Positions 33,806 through 42,637 of a DNA stretch of 64,000 bases are shown here, one piece after another. The notes under the pieces were generated by a model, which saw only the letters and a program-made list of their open reading frames with translations, was not told where the DNA came from and searched no databases. This DNA is from an uncultured Bacteroidales bacterium. Its GTDB lineage: Bacteria > Bacteroidota > Bacteroidia > Bacteroidales > Muribaculaceae. Position 1 is the stretch's first letter; each line of letters opens with the position of its first letter. A program made the position numbers and the translations under genes. The stretch covers positions 1-64,000 of the forward strand of contig CACWNQ010000001.1 in assembly GCA_902762385.1 (NCBI GenBank). The letters are read 5' to 3'.

Positions 33806-35623
33806 TTATTCTTCAGTTTCACCACGGAGCTTAGCTTGATGCTTGCGTTCTATCTCGTCGAGAATGATTTTGCGCATGCGCAAGTGCCCTGGGGTGATTT
33901 CAACATATTCGTCGGCCTTGATATACTCAAGAGCTTCCTCGAGGCTAAAGACGATGGGTGGAATGATTCGCGTCTTGTCATCGGCACCACTGGCTCGCAT
34001 GTTGGTGAGTTTCTTGTTCTTGGTGACATTTACCACCAGGTCTTTCTCCTTAGTGTGCTCACCCACAACTTGGCCGGCATATACTTCTTCTTGAGGAAAG
34101 ATGAAGAAGCGGCCACGGTCTTGGAGTTTGTCGATAGAGTAGGCAAAGGCCGTTCCACCTTCCATAGCAATGATAGAACCATTAACACGGCGTACAATCT
34201 CACCCTTCCAAGGCTCGTAGCATGAGAAGCGATGTGCCATGATGGCCTCGCCAGCACTTGCTGTGAGCACATTGGTTCGCAGACCAATAATGCCTCTCGA
34301 TGGAATCTTAAATTCCATGTGAATGCGGTCGTTCTGTGTCTCCATCGATGTCATCTCACCCTTGCGGCGTGTGACCATATCGATCATTTTGCTTGAATAT
34401 TCCTCGGGAACATTAATCGTAAGAGTTTCGATGGGTTCACATTTCACACCATCAATCTCTTTAATGATTACCTGTGGTTGACCCACTTGGAGCTCATATC
34501 CTTCACGACGCATCTCCTCAATGAGCACACTCAAGTGCAAAACTCCACGTCCATATACAATCCATGAGTCGTCATCTTCACTCTTCTCAACCTTGAGTGC
34601 CAGGTTCTTGTCGAGTTCATGCATGAGGCGGTCGTGAATGTGACGCGAAGTAACATACTTGCCTTCCTTGCCAAAGAATGGTGAGTCGTTGATGGTAAAG
34701 AGCATCGACATTGTAGGTTCGTCGATGGCAATGCGTGGAAGTGGTTCAGGGTTGTCGAGACATGTAACTGTGTCGCCAATCTCGAAGCCGTCGAGACCTA
34801 TGATGGCGCAAATGTCGCCACACTGAACGCTGTCGACATGCTTCTGTCCCATTCCTTCAAAAACTCGCAGCTCCTTGATGCGCTGGCGTGCTACGGTGCC
34901 GTCTTTCTTGCATAGTCCAACATCCATGCCGTCACGCAACTCGCCACGGTGCACACGGCCTACTGCTATTCGACCTACATAGGTGTTGTAGTCGAGCGAA
35001 GTAATAAGCATCTGAGGGTCGCCTTCAACCACCTTAGGGGCGGGTATGTGGTCGATAATTGCATCGAGCACAGCAGTAATATTGTCGGTAGGATTACGCC
35101 AGTCGTCGCTCATCCATCCGTTCTTGGCCGAGCCGTAGATTGTTGGGAAGTCGAGTTGGTCTTCGGTAGCGTCGAGGTTGAACATCAGGTCGAAGACAGC
35201 TTCCTGCACCTCGTCGGGGCGGCAGTTAGGCTTATCAACCTTGTTGATGACAACAATGGGTTTGAGCCCGATTTGAATTGCCTTCTGCAACACAAAGCGA
35301 GTTTGTGGCATAGGGCCCTCAAAAGCGTCGACAAGCAGCAAGCATCCGTCGGCCATGTTGAGTACACGCTCAACTTCACCTCCAAAGTCGCTATGCCCAG
35401 GGGTGTCAATTATGTTGATTTTATAGTCTTTATAGTTGATTGATACGTTTTTAGAAAGGATTGTGATGCCGCGTTCGCGCTCCAAGTCATTGCTGTCAAG
35501 AATCTGCGTTCCCATCACTTGGTTGTCGCGAAAAAGATTGCCAGCTGCGAGCATTTTGTCGACAAGGGTGGTCTTGCCGTGGTCGACGTGGGCAATAATA
35601 GCAACGTTTCGTATGTTCTGCAT
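33806..35623 (-). CDS. typA: Translational GTPase TypA/BipA
   Basis: Ribosome-associated GTPase of the EF-G family involved in stress and low-temperature ribosome assembly. The 605-residue protein has G1 [13 protein letters not shown]2/switch (ERERGITI), G3 [15 protein letters not shown]4 [10 protein letters not shown], and the BipA-specific C-terminal region ([18 protein letters not shown]). Length is standard. A TAACTTTG -7 element lies at 35649-35656 on this strand. Confidence 0.97.
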   Translation of the reverse strand: MQNIRNVAIIAHVDHGKTTLVDKMLAAGNLFRDNQVMGTQILDSNDLERERGITILSKNVSINYKDYKINIIDTPGHSDFGGEVERVLNMADGCLLLVDAFEGPMPQTRFVLQKAIQIGLKPIVVINKVDKPNCRPDEVQEAVFDLMFNLDATEDQLDFPTIYGSAKNGWMSDDWRNPTDNITAVLDAIIDHIPAPKVVEGDPQMLITSLDYNTYVGRIAVGRVHRGELRDGMDVGLCKKDGTVARQRIKELRVFEGMGQKHVDSVQCGDICAIIGLDGFEIGDTVTCLDNPEPLPRIAIDEPTMSMLFTINDSPFFGKEGKYVTSRHIHDRLMHELDKNLALKVEKSEDDDSWIVYGRGVLHLSVLIEEMRREGYELQVGQPQVIIKEIDGVKCEPIETLTINVPEEYSSKMIDMVTRRKGEMTSMETQNDRIHMEFKIPSRGIIGLRTNVLTASAGEAIMAHRFSCYEPWKGEIVRRVNGSIIAMEGGTAFAYSIDKLQDRGRFFIFPQEEVYAGQVVGEHTKEKDLVVNVTKNKKLTNMRASGADDKTRIIPPIVFSLEEALEYIKADEYVEITPGHLRMRKIILDEIERKHQAKLRGETEE

Positions 35624-35702
35624 AAGAATGATAGTTTTTTTTAGAGTGCAAAGTTAGTCATTTCTCGGCAATTACTATGTCTTTTAGCGATAAAAAATAG
35701 AT

Positions 35703-36365
35703 TTACCACGCGATTGGTTGTTGACCATGCTGGCGCAGGTAGTCATTGGCAAGCGAGAAATGGTGGTTGCCGAAGAAGCCTCGGTAGGCACTGAGAGGGG
35801 AGGGGTGTGGTGATGTGAGCACTAAATGACGTGTGCGGTCGATGAATGCACCTTTGCGAATTGCATAGCTGCCCCATAGTATAAATACCAGGTGTTCGCG
35901 GTGATTTGCTAGATGTGCTATGACCTCGTCGGTGAAAAGCTCCCATCCTCGGTTCTGGTGTGAACCGGCTCGATGTGCCTGAACAGTGAGAGTAGAGTTA
36001 AGCAGTAATACACCTTGTCGTGCCCATCGGCTAAGGTCACCACTGGTGGGAATAGGGGCGCCAGTGTCGTCGTGAACCTCCTTGAAAATGTTCTGCAGTG
36101 ATGGCGGGAATGGCACTCCTTCGTTAACCGAGAAACATAATCCGTTGGCTTGACCCACATCATGATAAGGATCTTGACCTAGTATTACCACTTTTACCTC
36201 ATTGAAAGGAGTTGCGTCGAAGGCGGCAAAAATTTGGCGCCCTGGTGGGAACACTTGTCCACGACTATACTCTTCACGCACAAACTGTGTGAGTCGCACA
36301 AAGTAGTCTTTGTCCCAAACATCGGCGAGCTCTTGTAGCCAGCTGTCTTCAATTCTTACTGTCAT
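35703..36365 (-). CDS. ung: Uracil-DNA glycosylase, family 1
   Basis: Removes uracil from DNA in base excision repair. The 220-residue protein has the catalytic water-activating motif GQDPYHD (D65) and HPSPLSAYRGFFG (H187), with LLLNSTLTV and WGSYA between them. I start it at the ATG giving MTVRIEDSW; the upstream frame would run through the tRNA-Arg promoter and tRNA region and is spurious. A TATCTTTG box (36402-36409, minus) is a likely -7 element. Confidence 0.96.
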   Translation of the reverse strand: MTVRIEDSWLQELADVWDKDYFVRLTQFVREEYSRGQVFPPGRQIFAAFDATPFNEVKVVILGQDPYHDVGQANGLCFSVNEGVPFPPSLQNIFKEVHDDTGAPIPTSGDLSRWARQGVLLLNSTLTVQAHRAGSHQNRGWELFTDEVIAHLANHREHLVFILWGSYAIRKGAFIDRTRHLVLTSPHPSPLSAYRGFFGNHHFSLANDYLRQHGQQPIAW

Positions 36366-36397
36366 GTTGTGTAGATGAGCAAAATGAATGAATGATT

Positions 36398-36429
36398 TTT
36401 GCAAAGATACAAATAATTCACTACTTTTG
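36398..36429 (+). promoter_or_regulatory. Promoter of tRNA-Arg
   Basis: TTTG, a 20 bp spacer and TACTTTTG. The likely -7 box of the divergent ung gene (36402-36409) lies between the two elements, so the two promoters overlap. Confidence 0.7.
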
Positions 36430-36488
36430 CACCGCAAAAAAAGAAAAATGGTCACATTATAATTAATGTGTATTGTTGATTGCAAAAA

Positions 36489-36563
36489 GGACCCATAGTT
36501 CAATGGATAGAATAAAGGATTCCGGTTCCTTTGATTGGGGTTCGACTCCCCATGGGTCTACCA
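36489..36563 (+). tRNA. tRNA-Arg (CCG)
   Basis: Acceptor GGACCCA/TGGGTCT (first pair G-U), D arm GTTC/GAAT, anticodon stem AAGGA/TCCTT with loop TTCCGGT (anticodon CCG), T arm TGGGG/CCCCA with loop TTCGACT, discriminator A and an encoded CCA. Confidence 0.95.
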
Positions 36564-36577
36564 TCAAACCAAATGTT

Positions 36578-36608
36578 GCTTCTGTAGATATCATGCAGAA
36601 GCTTTTTT
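36578..36608 (+). terminator. Terminator of tRNA-Arg
   Basis: GCTTCTG pairs with CAGAAGC across an 11 nt loop and is followed by TTTTTT. Confidence 0.85.
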
Positions 36609-36670
36609 ATGGTTCATTGCCACCCAAAATGGTAGTTTTTTGTTTTTTCGTGAAAAAAGTTGCTAATTTA

Positions 36671-36702
36671 TTTGGTTTATAAAATAAACTACTTTATCTT
36701 TG
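36671..36702 (+). promoter_or_regulatory. Promoter of the membrane protein/regulator pair
   Basis: TTTG, a 20 bp spacer and TATCTTTG. The predicted transcription start near 36709 excludes the open frame's first ATG at 36700 and supports the ATG at 36763. Confidence 0.75.
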
Positions 36703-36762
36703 CAACGGATTTATAAATCTAACCAATTATTTTATTCACCATTTAAGTTATGTAAGGAAAAT

Positions 36763-37398
36763 ATGGAAGACAAGAAATTAAACAATCAAGAGAGTCTTGA
36801 GTTGATTACAAGAATGATCAACAAGACAAAGCGTCAGATGCACATTGGTCAGGGCAACCTGCTGCTGTGGTGGGGTTATGTGAGTGCTATCGTTGGCCTA
36901 CTCGTTGGCGTGTCGTTATTTTTAACTGGAGGCAATCCTGCTTGCAACTGGTTGTGGTTTCTGATTTGGATAGTAGGTGGCATCGGCATGCTGGTTATCA
37001 ACCGCAAGGATAGAGGTCGCATCGAGAAAGAGCCGAAGACCTATGTAGATCGGTTGACGAGCAGTCTGTGGTTTACAAATGGATGCGCTTTTGCCTTTGG
37101 CACATTATTGTCAATTTGGTTTAGCTTCTTTGGCAAAGACACATGGATAGTGATGTTAATTCTTGCTTTTATACTGTCTGGTTTTAGTGCCAACATGCAA
37201 GGATGCATCATTCAAGAGAAGTCGATGAAAATAGGTGGAGGATTTACCTTGTTTGCAGGAATCTTCGTAATGTGCTGTGTATTTGCAAAGGTGCCACTTG
37301 CCGTAGAATGGGTTATTCCTCTATTCGTGCTATGCTTCGTTGTAACGATGATTATTCCCGGACATATTTTGAATGCTAAAGCCAAGAAGCAATGCTAA
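36763..37398 (+). CDS. Membrane protein of unknown function, paired with a wHTH regulator
   Basis: A 211-residue protein with a hydrophilic N-terminus (LELITRMINKTKRQM) and about six hydrophobic segments from residue 32 onward (LLLWWGYVSAIVGLLVG, WLWFLIWIVGGIGML, and later pairs). I recognise no named family, but this kind of membrane protein next to a small winged-helix gene is common in Bacteroidota. The regulator gene overlaps its 3' end by 7 nt, so the two are translationally coupled; the membrane protein may modulate or be controlled by the regulator. Confidence 0.8.
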   Translation: MEDKKLNNQESLELITRMINKTKRQMHIGQGNLLLWWGYVSAIVGLLVGVSLFLTGGNPACNWLWFLIWIVGGIGMLVINRKDRGRIEKEPKTYVDRLTSSLWFTNGCAFAFGTLLSIWFSFFGKDTWIVMLILAFILSGFSANMQGCIIQEKSMKIGGGFTLFAGIFVMCCVFAKVPLAVEWVIPLFVLCFVVTMIIPGHILNAKAKKQC

Positions 37399-37679
37399 AG
37401 GAACTCAACCCATTGTTGCATTCACAGTTGCGCTTGGCAATCATGTCTATCTTGATGAACTGCGAAGAAGCAAGTTTCGTCTACATCAAGGAGCAGACTC
37501 AGGCCACAGCCGGCAATCTGAGTGTGCAGCTCGACAAACTAGTATCGGCAGGATATATCACTGTCGAGAAGAAATTCCAGGGAAAGAAACCGCTCACCTT
37601 GTGCAGCGTTACCGATGCCGGCAAGAATGCGTTTGAAGAATATGTCAACGCCCTGCGCGACTACCTCAAAGTTGAATAG
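37392..37679 (+). CDS. Winged-helix transcriptional regulator (MarR/PadR-like, HTH_34 type)
   Basis: A 95-residue single-domain DNA-binding protein: LRLAIMSILMNCEEASFVYIKEQTQATAGNLSVQLDKLVSAGYITVEKKF is a winged helix with recognition helix AGNLSVQLDKLVSAG, followed by the wing (GKKPLTLCSVTDAGKNAF) and a short dimerisation helix. Probably an autoregulator of its operon. Confidence 0.88.
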   Translation: MLKELNPLLHSQLRLAIMSILMNCEEASFVYIKEQTQATAGNLSVQLDKLVSAGYITVEKKFQGKKPLTLCSVTDAGKNAFEEYVNALRDYLKVE

Positions 37680-37750
37680 TGATTATGGTTGCCATTGTTG
37701 TCTTAGTCGTCGTTATGGCGATAGAATGTGCAATCTTTCTATGTTAAAAT

Positions 37751-37784
37751 AAAATAGGCTCATCACGTGATGAGCCTATTTTTT
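37751..37784. terminator. Bidirectional terminator (32 bp perfect palindrome)
   Basis: AAAATAGGCTCATCAC is directly followed by its exact complement GTGATGAGCCTATTTT and a T run. It separates the regulator gene from the convergent sod gene. Confidence 0.9.
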
Positions 37785-37789
37785 ATTTG

Positions 37790-38371
37790 TTACAATATGT
37801 ACCGTTGTTCAATTATCTGCCAGTTTAGTATTTTCCACATAGCTGCGATATGGTCGGGACGGCGGTTGCGGTAGTCCACATAGTAAGCGTGCTCCCACAC
37901 ATCCATTGTCATCAGTGGTTTTAACCCCTTGGTGGCAGGATTGTCGGCATTGGGCATTTGCAGTATGTGAAGTGTGCCTTCAGCATCGCTGGCAAGCCAT
38001 GCCCAGCCCGAGCCAAATAGGGTGGTTGCAGCTGTGGTGAATTTCTCCTTGAATGCCTCGAATGAACCAAACTGCTCTTCGATGGCTGTTGCAAGTGCGC
38101 CCATAGGACAATTAACATCGCGTGGCGCTTGTAGCTGCTCGAAATAGAGGTTGTGATTGAGTATTTGCCCAGCGTTGTTGAAAATGCCGCCATTGGCTTT
38201 TGTCACAATCTCCTCAAGAGGCAGTTCTTCGAGTCCACTGCCTGGTAACAGGTTGTTTAGGTTGTTTACATAGGTAGCCAGATGCTTGCCATGGTGCAGG
38301 GCAATAGTCTCAGCACTGATAACTGGCTCCAGTTCATTCTCTCTAAAAGGAAGGTCGATTAATTGAAACAT
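37790..38371 (-). CDS. sodB: Superoxide dismutase, Fe/Mn type
   Basis: Dismutates superoxide. The 193-residue protein shows all four metal ligands at family positions: H26 (IALHHGKH), H73 (QILNHNLYF), D157 and H161 (DVWEHAYYVDY). The sequence is close to the Fe-type/cambialistic enzymes of Bacteroides and E. coli SodB; metal choice cannot be settled by eye. It lies 14 nt downstream of the NAGPA-domain gene. Confidence 0.95.
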   Translation of the reverse strand: MFQLIDLPFRENELEPVISAETIALHHGKHLATYVNNLNNLLPGSGLEELPLEEIVTKANGGIFNNAGQILNHNLYFEQLQAPRDVNCPMGALATAIEEQFGSFEAFKEKFTTAATTLFGSGWAWLASDAEGTLHILQMPNADNPATKGLKPLMTMDVWEHAYYVDYRNRRPDHIAAMWKILNWQIIEQRYIL

Positions 38372-38385
38372 AATTAATAGTTTTA

Positions 38386-40812
38386 TTAGTTACCGAGTAT
38401 TATGTTGTAAATTATAGTGATATCAACAGAAGTTATAGTGCCGTCGCCGTCTTGGTCGCCGTTGACGAGAGTGCTGGTGTCGCCATTAAGCAAGTAGTTA
38501 TAGAGCGCTGTAACATCCACGCTGCTCACATGACCGTCACCGTTCACGTCGCCAGGCAATGCGCTCACGACGGGATAATGGGCTTTTAACGACTTCAGTT
38601 GAATGACATGTTCGCCAAAGTTGCTCTTCACTGGCGTGAACTTGATGGTGTGCAAGCTCAAAGGGTAGGTTAACAGGTTGTCGAGACCGCCCATGGCATT
38701 AAGGTCGAAATTCAGAGTGTATTCTTGATTGGCTTCGAAACCAGTATTCTTTCCGAATTCAAGATAGTTGAGCTTATTTAATACAGTATTTCGCACGTCA
38801 ATTTGAACCATTTGCAATGGCAGAGTGCTTGTGAAAGTCAATGAGATACTATCTGGAAGGCTGTAGAAAGTGATGTCCTTTGAGAGTTGGATATAAGGGG
38901 CGCGGTTGGAATTGTAGGTGAATGATAGGTTTCCAGCCTCATCGAGATTTAGGTTTTTAGCGCCAGCGCCTTTTAGTGCCCATCCGTCCCATGTCTGCTC
39001 GATATATTCCTTGTCACTAATCTCAACGGTTATGCTATCGGTATCTATATAGTTTCCTATTATGCAAGACAAGGCTGTTTTGCCGTTTTTTATACCTTTG
39101 ATATTGCCATCAACGATTGTTGCAATGCTTGGGTCGTCAACATTCCAAGTGAGTTTTGCCCCGTCGTAATAGTATTTTTTACCATAAATAGTGGCGCTCA
39201 CCTCGATGGGGAATTCTCGGCTGTCGACGTAAATCATGGGCTTCATGGCGATAGCAGGTTGAGCTTCAAGTGTTCTCACAAGTACCGTGGCCGTCATGCC
39301 ATTAAGGTCGGCGGTAAGAATTCCCTCACCAACGTTTCCACTCAGAGTCAACGTTGACCCTTCGGTATTTCCCAAACTCTCATCACAGGAAAGAATGAAC
39401 CCCGACACATTGTCATCAACCACTTCGCCATATTGGTTGAATCCTACAATTCGTGGTGTATATGACGAATAAATAGGCAAGTCGGCTCTGAAGTCATAGA
39501 ATTGTATGGAAGCAATGGTGCTGTCGACAGGAGCTTCGGTCTCAAGCATCCATCCGCAAGCAACCGATCGAGGAGTACCCTCGGTTGTAGTATTTATGAT
39601 TTTTCCGTCAATCATCATTTGTGCCGAGCCGCCAGCATCCATGTTAATCACTTCACTTATGTCGGGATGGAGGTCTTTCAGGATATTGCACATCACAGTT
39701 GTAGAGCAACCATCGCTGGTGCCATAATATCTACTAGTGGATTTGTCAATAACAATCATATAGAGCTTTTTGCCCGTGGCATCGCAGCCATAAGCAGTGC
39801 GACTATAGATCATAGAATTGTAGTTCTCATCGGTGTTTCGGCCTGTGAGCTCGCCGTTGTGCATAACAGGCGCATTGCCCTCAACCATGTTCTCGATGAG
39901 AGGTGCAAACTGAGTCTCCTCGTTATAGGTCCAGCCGTGGTTTATGGTTATTTCATCGCCCTCGGCGAGCGTGGCAAGATGGTCTTTCATCAAGCCAGTA
40001 GCCGTGATGCAGGCATCATAGTTGCCAAGGCTTTGTCGGTCAGCATTCTTAACTACATGATTGATGATAAAATGCATGTCTTGGTTAACGAGCCATCGAC
40101 TGCCTTCTTTGAATGTGAGGTAGTAGTTGTCGGCATCGGCAACACCCTTTTCGTTATAGTCTATCCAGTTGGTCTCAAACTCACGAGTGCGACCAAATGC
40201 GGGAGTCCACAGCACTGCAGTGTGTGGCAGATTGCGACGATTAACGGTGCTGAACGGAGCAGCTACTGCAAGTTTTGAAGATGAGATTGTGCCTCCACAG
40301 TTGAAATGGCCGAAGTAGAGTGTCTTATCCTGAGAGATTGCACATGCGCCAGTGCGAGAGGGACCTCCATTCCAGGCATCAACATTAGTCTCGGTGTTGA
40401 GATAGACGCTGTCATTGCGTACCACGGCGCCGAAAGGGTTGCCAAGCTCGAAGTCCATTGTGGGGGAACCATTTCCTGTTACACACCAGAAATTGGCGTT
40501 ACATGCAGCGATGGGGCGTCGGGTTTCGGTGCGGTTGCGGTTGTAAGCATTGGTGAGAAGTTCGGTTCGGCCAAGTGTGTTATAACCAATGGTGGTTTCC
40601 ACTCGGTTGTAAGGGTTGTTAAGGTCCATCTCAAGTAGATATACGTTGAGAGGATAGTCAGGAATTCTAATTATGGTATTATATATTCCAGGTCCCACTT
40701 GACGGTGCACTAGGGTATCGGCCTTGTAGACTGTGCCACCAATGTTGATTCCTGCAATCATTGAGCCGGTGCACAAGACCATGAAAGCAAGAGTAGATAA
40801 TGTTTTTTTCAT
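38386..40812 (-). CDS. Secreted phosphodiester glycosidase (NAGPA)-domain protein with dockerin-like tail
   Basis: An 808-residue secreted protein: signal peptide (1-20), a beta-rich first part with the NAGPA/DUF2233 domain in residues ~90-430 (VINMDAGGSAQMMIDG is its hallmark), Ig-like segments (~440-600), a further beta domain, and a dockerin-like module at the C-terminus (GDVNGDGHVSSVDVTALYN and GDQDGDGTITSVDITIIYN), each with a Ca2+-binding loop. NAGPA domains cleave phosphodiester-linked GlcNAc or act on peptidoglycan-related exopolysaccharides; the substrate here is unknown. Confidence 0.85.
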   Translation of the reverse strand: MKKTLSTLAFMVLCTGSMIAGINIGGTVYKADTLVHRQVGPGIYNTIIRIPDYPLNVYLLEMDLNNPYNRVETTIGYNTLGRTELLTNAYNRNRTETRRPIAACNANFWCVTGNGSPTMDFELGNPFGAVVRNDSVYLNTETNVDAWNGGPSRTGACAISQDKTLYFGHFNCGGTISSSKLAVAAPFSTVNRRNLPHTAVLWTPAFGRTREFETNWIDYNEKGVADADNYYLTFKEGSRWLVNQDMHFIINHVVKNADRQSLGNYDACITATGLMKDHLATLAEGDEITINHGWTYNEETQFAPLIENMVEGNAPVMHNGELTGRNTDENYNSMIYSRTAYGCDATGKKLYMIVIDKSTSRYYGTSDGCSTTVMCNILKDLHPDISEVINMDAGGSAQMMIDGKIINTTTEGTPRSVACGWMLETEAPVDSTIASIQFYDFRADLPIYSSYTPRIVGFNQYGEVVDDNVSGFILSCDESLGNTEGSTLTLSGNVGEGILTADLNGMTATVLVRTLEAQPAIAMKPMIYVDSREFPIEVSATIYGKKYYYDGAKLTWNVDDPSIATIVDGNIKGIKNGKTALSCIIGNYIDTDSITVEISDKEYIEQTWDGWALKGAGAKNLNLDEAGNLSFTYNSNRAPYIQLSKDITFYSLPDSISLTFTSTLPLQMVQIDVRNTVLNKLNYLEFGKNTGFEANQEYTLNFDLNAMGGLDNLLTYPLSLHTIKFTPVKSNFGEHVIQLKSLKAHYPVVSALPGDVNGDGHVSSVDVTALYNYLLNGDTSTLVNGDQDGDGTITSVDITIIYNIILGN

Positions 40813-40931
40813 TGTACCAGTATTGAATGTTTTGTGTTGTAAAGTTAGTAATTAATTTGTTATTTGGTTTGTTTTTAATCGATATTTTTCAAAATGTTGA
40901 AAAATAATTGCTCAATAACGTTATAGTTTAC

Positions 40932-40939
40932 TACCTTTG
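40932..40939 (+). promoter_or_regulatory. -7 element for the beta-propeller lipoprotein gene
   Basis: TACCTTTG matches TAnnTTTG; a weak -33 (ATTG) is 21 bp upstream. It overlaps the ATG of the longest open frame (40937), so translation must begin later. Confidence 0.55.
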
Positions 40940-40966
40940 CACTCAATATTACTGACAACAAAAAAG

Positions 40967-42550
40967 ATGAGAATGAATTTTTCAAAGATTGTGGCAACGG
41001 CATTGGTCGCAGCCGTTATGAGCCTTACTGTTGTGTCGTGCAATGGAATTACCGAGAAGAAATCAAGTAATGACAGCGACAGTGTTGCTTTACCTAAAGT
41101 TGACACTGTGATGCTCCCCGACACAGCGTTTCAGAGTGTGGAGAATTTGACCTATGAAGTTGAACTGCTCGACACAGTAACAAGTGGGATGCTTGATAAC
41201 CTGATAAATCCTTATGACACTGTGCCTGGTATTTTCACATTCCGTGGAGGTCAAAGGCGTGATGCCCGCACCTATAGCGGTAAGGTTAAAGGTGTCCCAT
41301 CTAAGATTGTGCAGGACTGGGTGTTCAGGACTGCTGTCCGTGGCAAGTGGGGCGGTGGCTCGGGATGGACTGGTGAGCCCGTTTATGTAAAGTGGCCCAA
41401 GGAGCAAATGGATAAATTCAGGAAAATGTCTCCAGCATTAACTGCCGACTTCAGTGATGAGGAGATAATAGTTGGTTCTTTGTGCGAAGAACTCTATTTC
41501 ATCAATTTTGCTAATGGTAAGGCTAGCCGAAACTCTATACAACTAGGTAATCCTGTCAAGGGGTCAATATCACTTGACCCTGCTTTGAATGGAAGCCTAT
41601 ATGCTGGTCACGCTGTACCTGAACACGAGCCATTCGGACATCTGGGAATCGACCTTTACAAGCACGAGGTTGTTTATCTATGGGGACGCGACCGCAAGGC
41701 TAAGCGAGCATGGGGTGGATATGATTCATCGCCAATTGTTGCGGGACAGTTCTTGTTCTATCCAGCCGAGAACGGTACTCTATATAAATATGAGCGACTT
41801 GGTAACGGCCAGCTCAAGATGCACAGCGCTTTGCGTTATGTGGTTAAAGGCGATAATGGTGCCGGTATGGAATCGAGCTTGGTAATATATAAGAACTATG
41901 GTTTCATTGGCGACAACCATGGCGATGTTTTGTGCATCAATCTTAACACAATGAAGCCCGTGTGGCACTATGACAATCATGACGATATCGACGGCACTAT
42001 AGTGCTTGAGGTAGAGAATGGCGTTCCCTATCTTTACTGTGGATGCGAGGTTGACTTGCAAGGCGGCGCCGACACAAGAACTCATTTTGTCAAGCTCAAT
42101 GGTATGAACGGTTCACTCGTGTGGGAATGGTCTTGTCCAAGCCGTCGCAGCTATCAGGGCGATAAGCATTTCGATGGAGGACTGTATTGCACCCCACTGC
42201 TGGGTGATGGCAATTGCAAGGATATGATATTTGCATCGTTCAACCAGCTTGAAGGCAAGGGCAGCTCAGAGTTCTTGGCATTTGATAAGAGAAACGGAAA
42301 ATTGCTGTATCGCAAGCCATTGAATTTCTATGCATGGTCGTCACCAGTGGGTTTTTATAACGAGAAGAATGAGCTTTACATTGTTATAGGCAACTCAAGT
42401 GGTCATCTCTATTTGATTAGAGGCAAGGACGGTGAGATACTGAGCGATCAAGTGCTGTCGAGCAACTTTGAATCCTCGCCAGTGGTCAAGGACAATATAC
42501 TGGTTGTTGGCTCTCGCGATGGTGGTATTTACCGTTTCCATGTGGAGTAA
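40967..42550 (+). CDS. PQQ-like beta-propeller lipoprotein
   Basis: A 527-residue protein with a signal sequence and lipobox (VVSCNG, Cys about residue 25) followed by repeated WD40/PQQ-like blades, e.g. KGSISLDPALNGSLYAG, VCINLNTMKPVWHYDN, HFVKLNGMNGSLVWEW and FDKRNGKLLYRKPL, spaced 40-60 residues. It resembles BamB/PQQ-repeat proteins in fold only; its role is unknown, probably scaffold or ligand binding at the outer membrane. The start at MRMNFSKIV is chosen because the earlier ATG overlaps the promoter. Confidence 0.82.
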   Translation: MRMNFSKIVATALVAAVMSLTVVSCNGITEKKSSNDSDSVALPKVDTVMLPDTAFQSVENLTYEVELLDTVTSGMLDNLINPYDTVPGIFTFRGGQRRDARTYSGKVKGVPSKIVQDWVFRTAVRGKWGGGSGWTGEPVYVKWPKEQMDKFRKMSPALTADFSDEEIIVGSLCEELYFINFANGKASRNSIQLGNPVKGSISLDPALNGSLYAGHAVPEHEPFGHLGIDLYKHEVVYLWGRDRKAKRAWGGYDSSPIVAGQFLFYPAENGTLYKYERLGNGQLKMHSALRYVVKGDNGAGMESSLVIYKNYGFIGDNHGDVLCINLNTMKPVWHYDNHDDIDGTIVLEVENGVPYLYCGCEVDLQGGADTRTHFVKLNGMNGSLVWEWSCPSRRSYQGDKHFDGGLYCTPLLGDGNCKDMIFASFNQLEGKGSSEFLAFDKRNGKLLYRKPLNFYAWSSPVGFYNEKNELYIVIGNSSGHLYLIRGKDGEILSDQVLSSNFESSPVVKDNILVVGSRDGGIYRFHVE

Positions 42551-42574
42551 TTTGAACTTTTTACTATAAGAAAA

Positions 42575-42613
42575 AATCAGCTTGAAACATTAATGCTTCA
42601 AGCTGATTATTTT
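42575..42613. terminator. Bidirectional terminator between convergent genes
   Basis: AATCAGCTTGAA pairs perfectly with TTCAAGCTGATT around a 10 nt loop, with an A run before and ATTTTT after. Confidence 0.85.
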
Positions 42614-42637
42614 TATGTGTAGGGTTTATTACTTTAT

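Noticed and set aside
36366-36503. 46-codon upstream extension of the ung frame
   Set aside because: It overlaps the tRNA-Arg 5' end and promoter and is not family-like.
40937-40966. Earlier ATG of the beta-propeller lipoprotein frame
   Set aside because: It overlaps the TACCTTTG -7 element and would add residues in front of the signal peptide.
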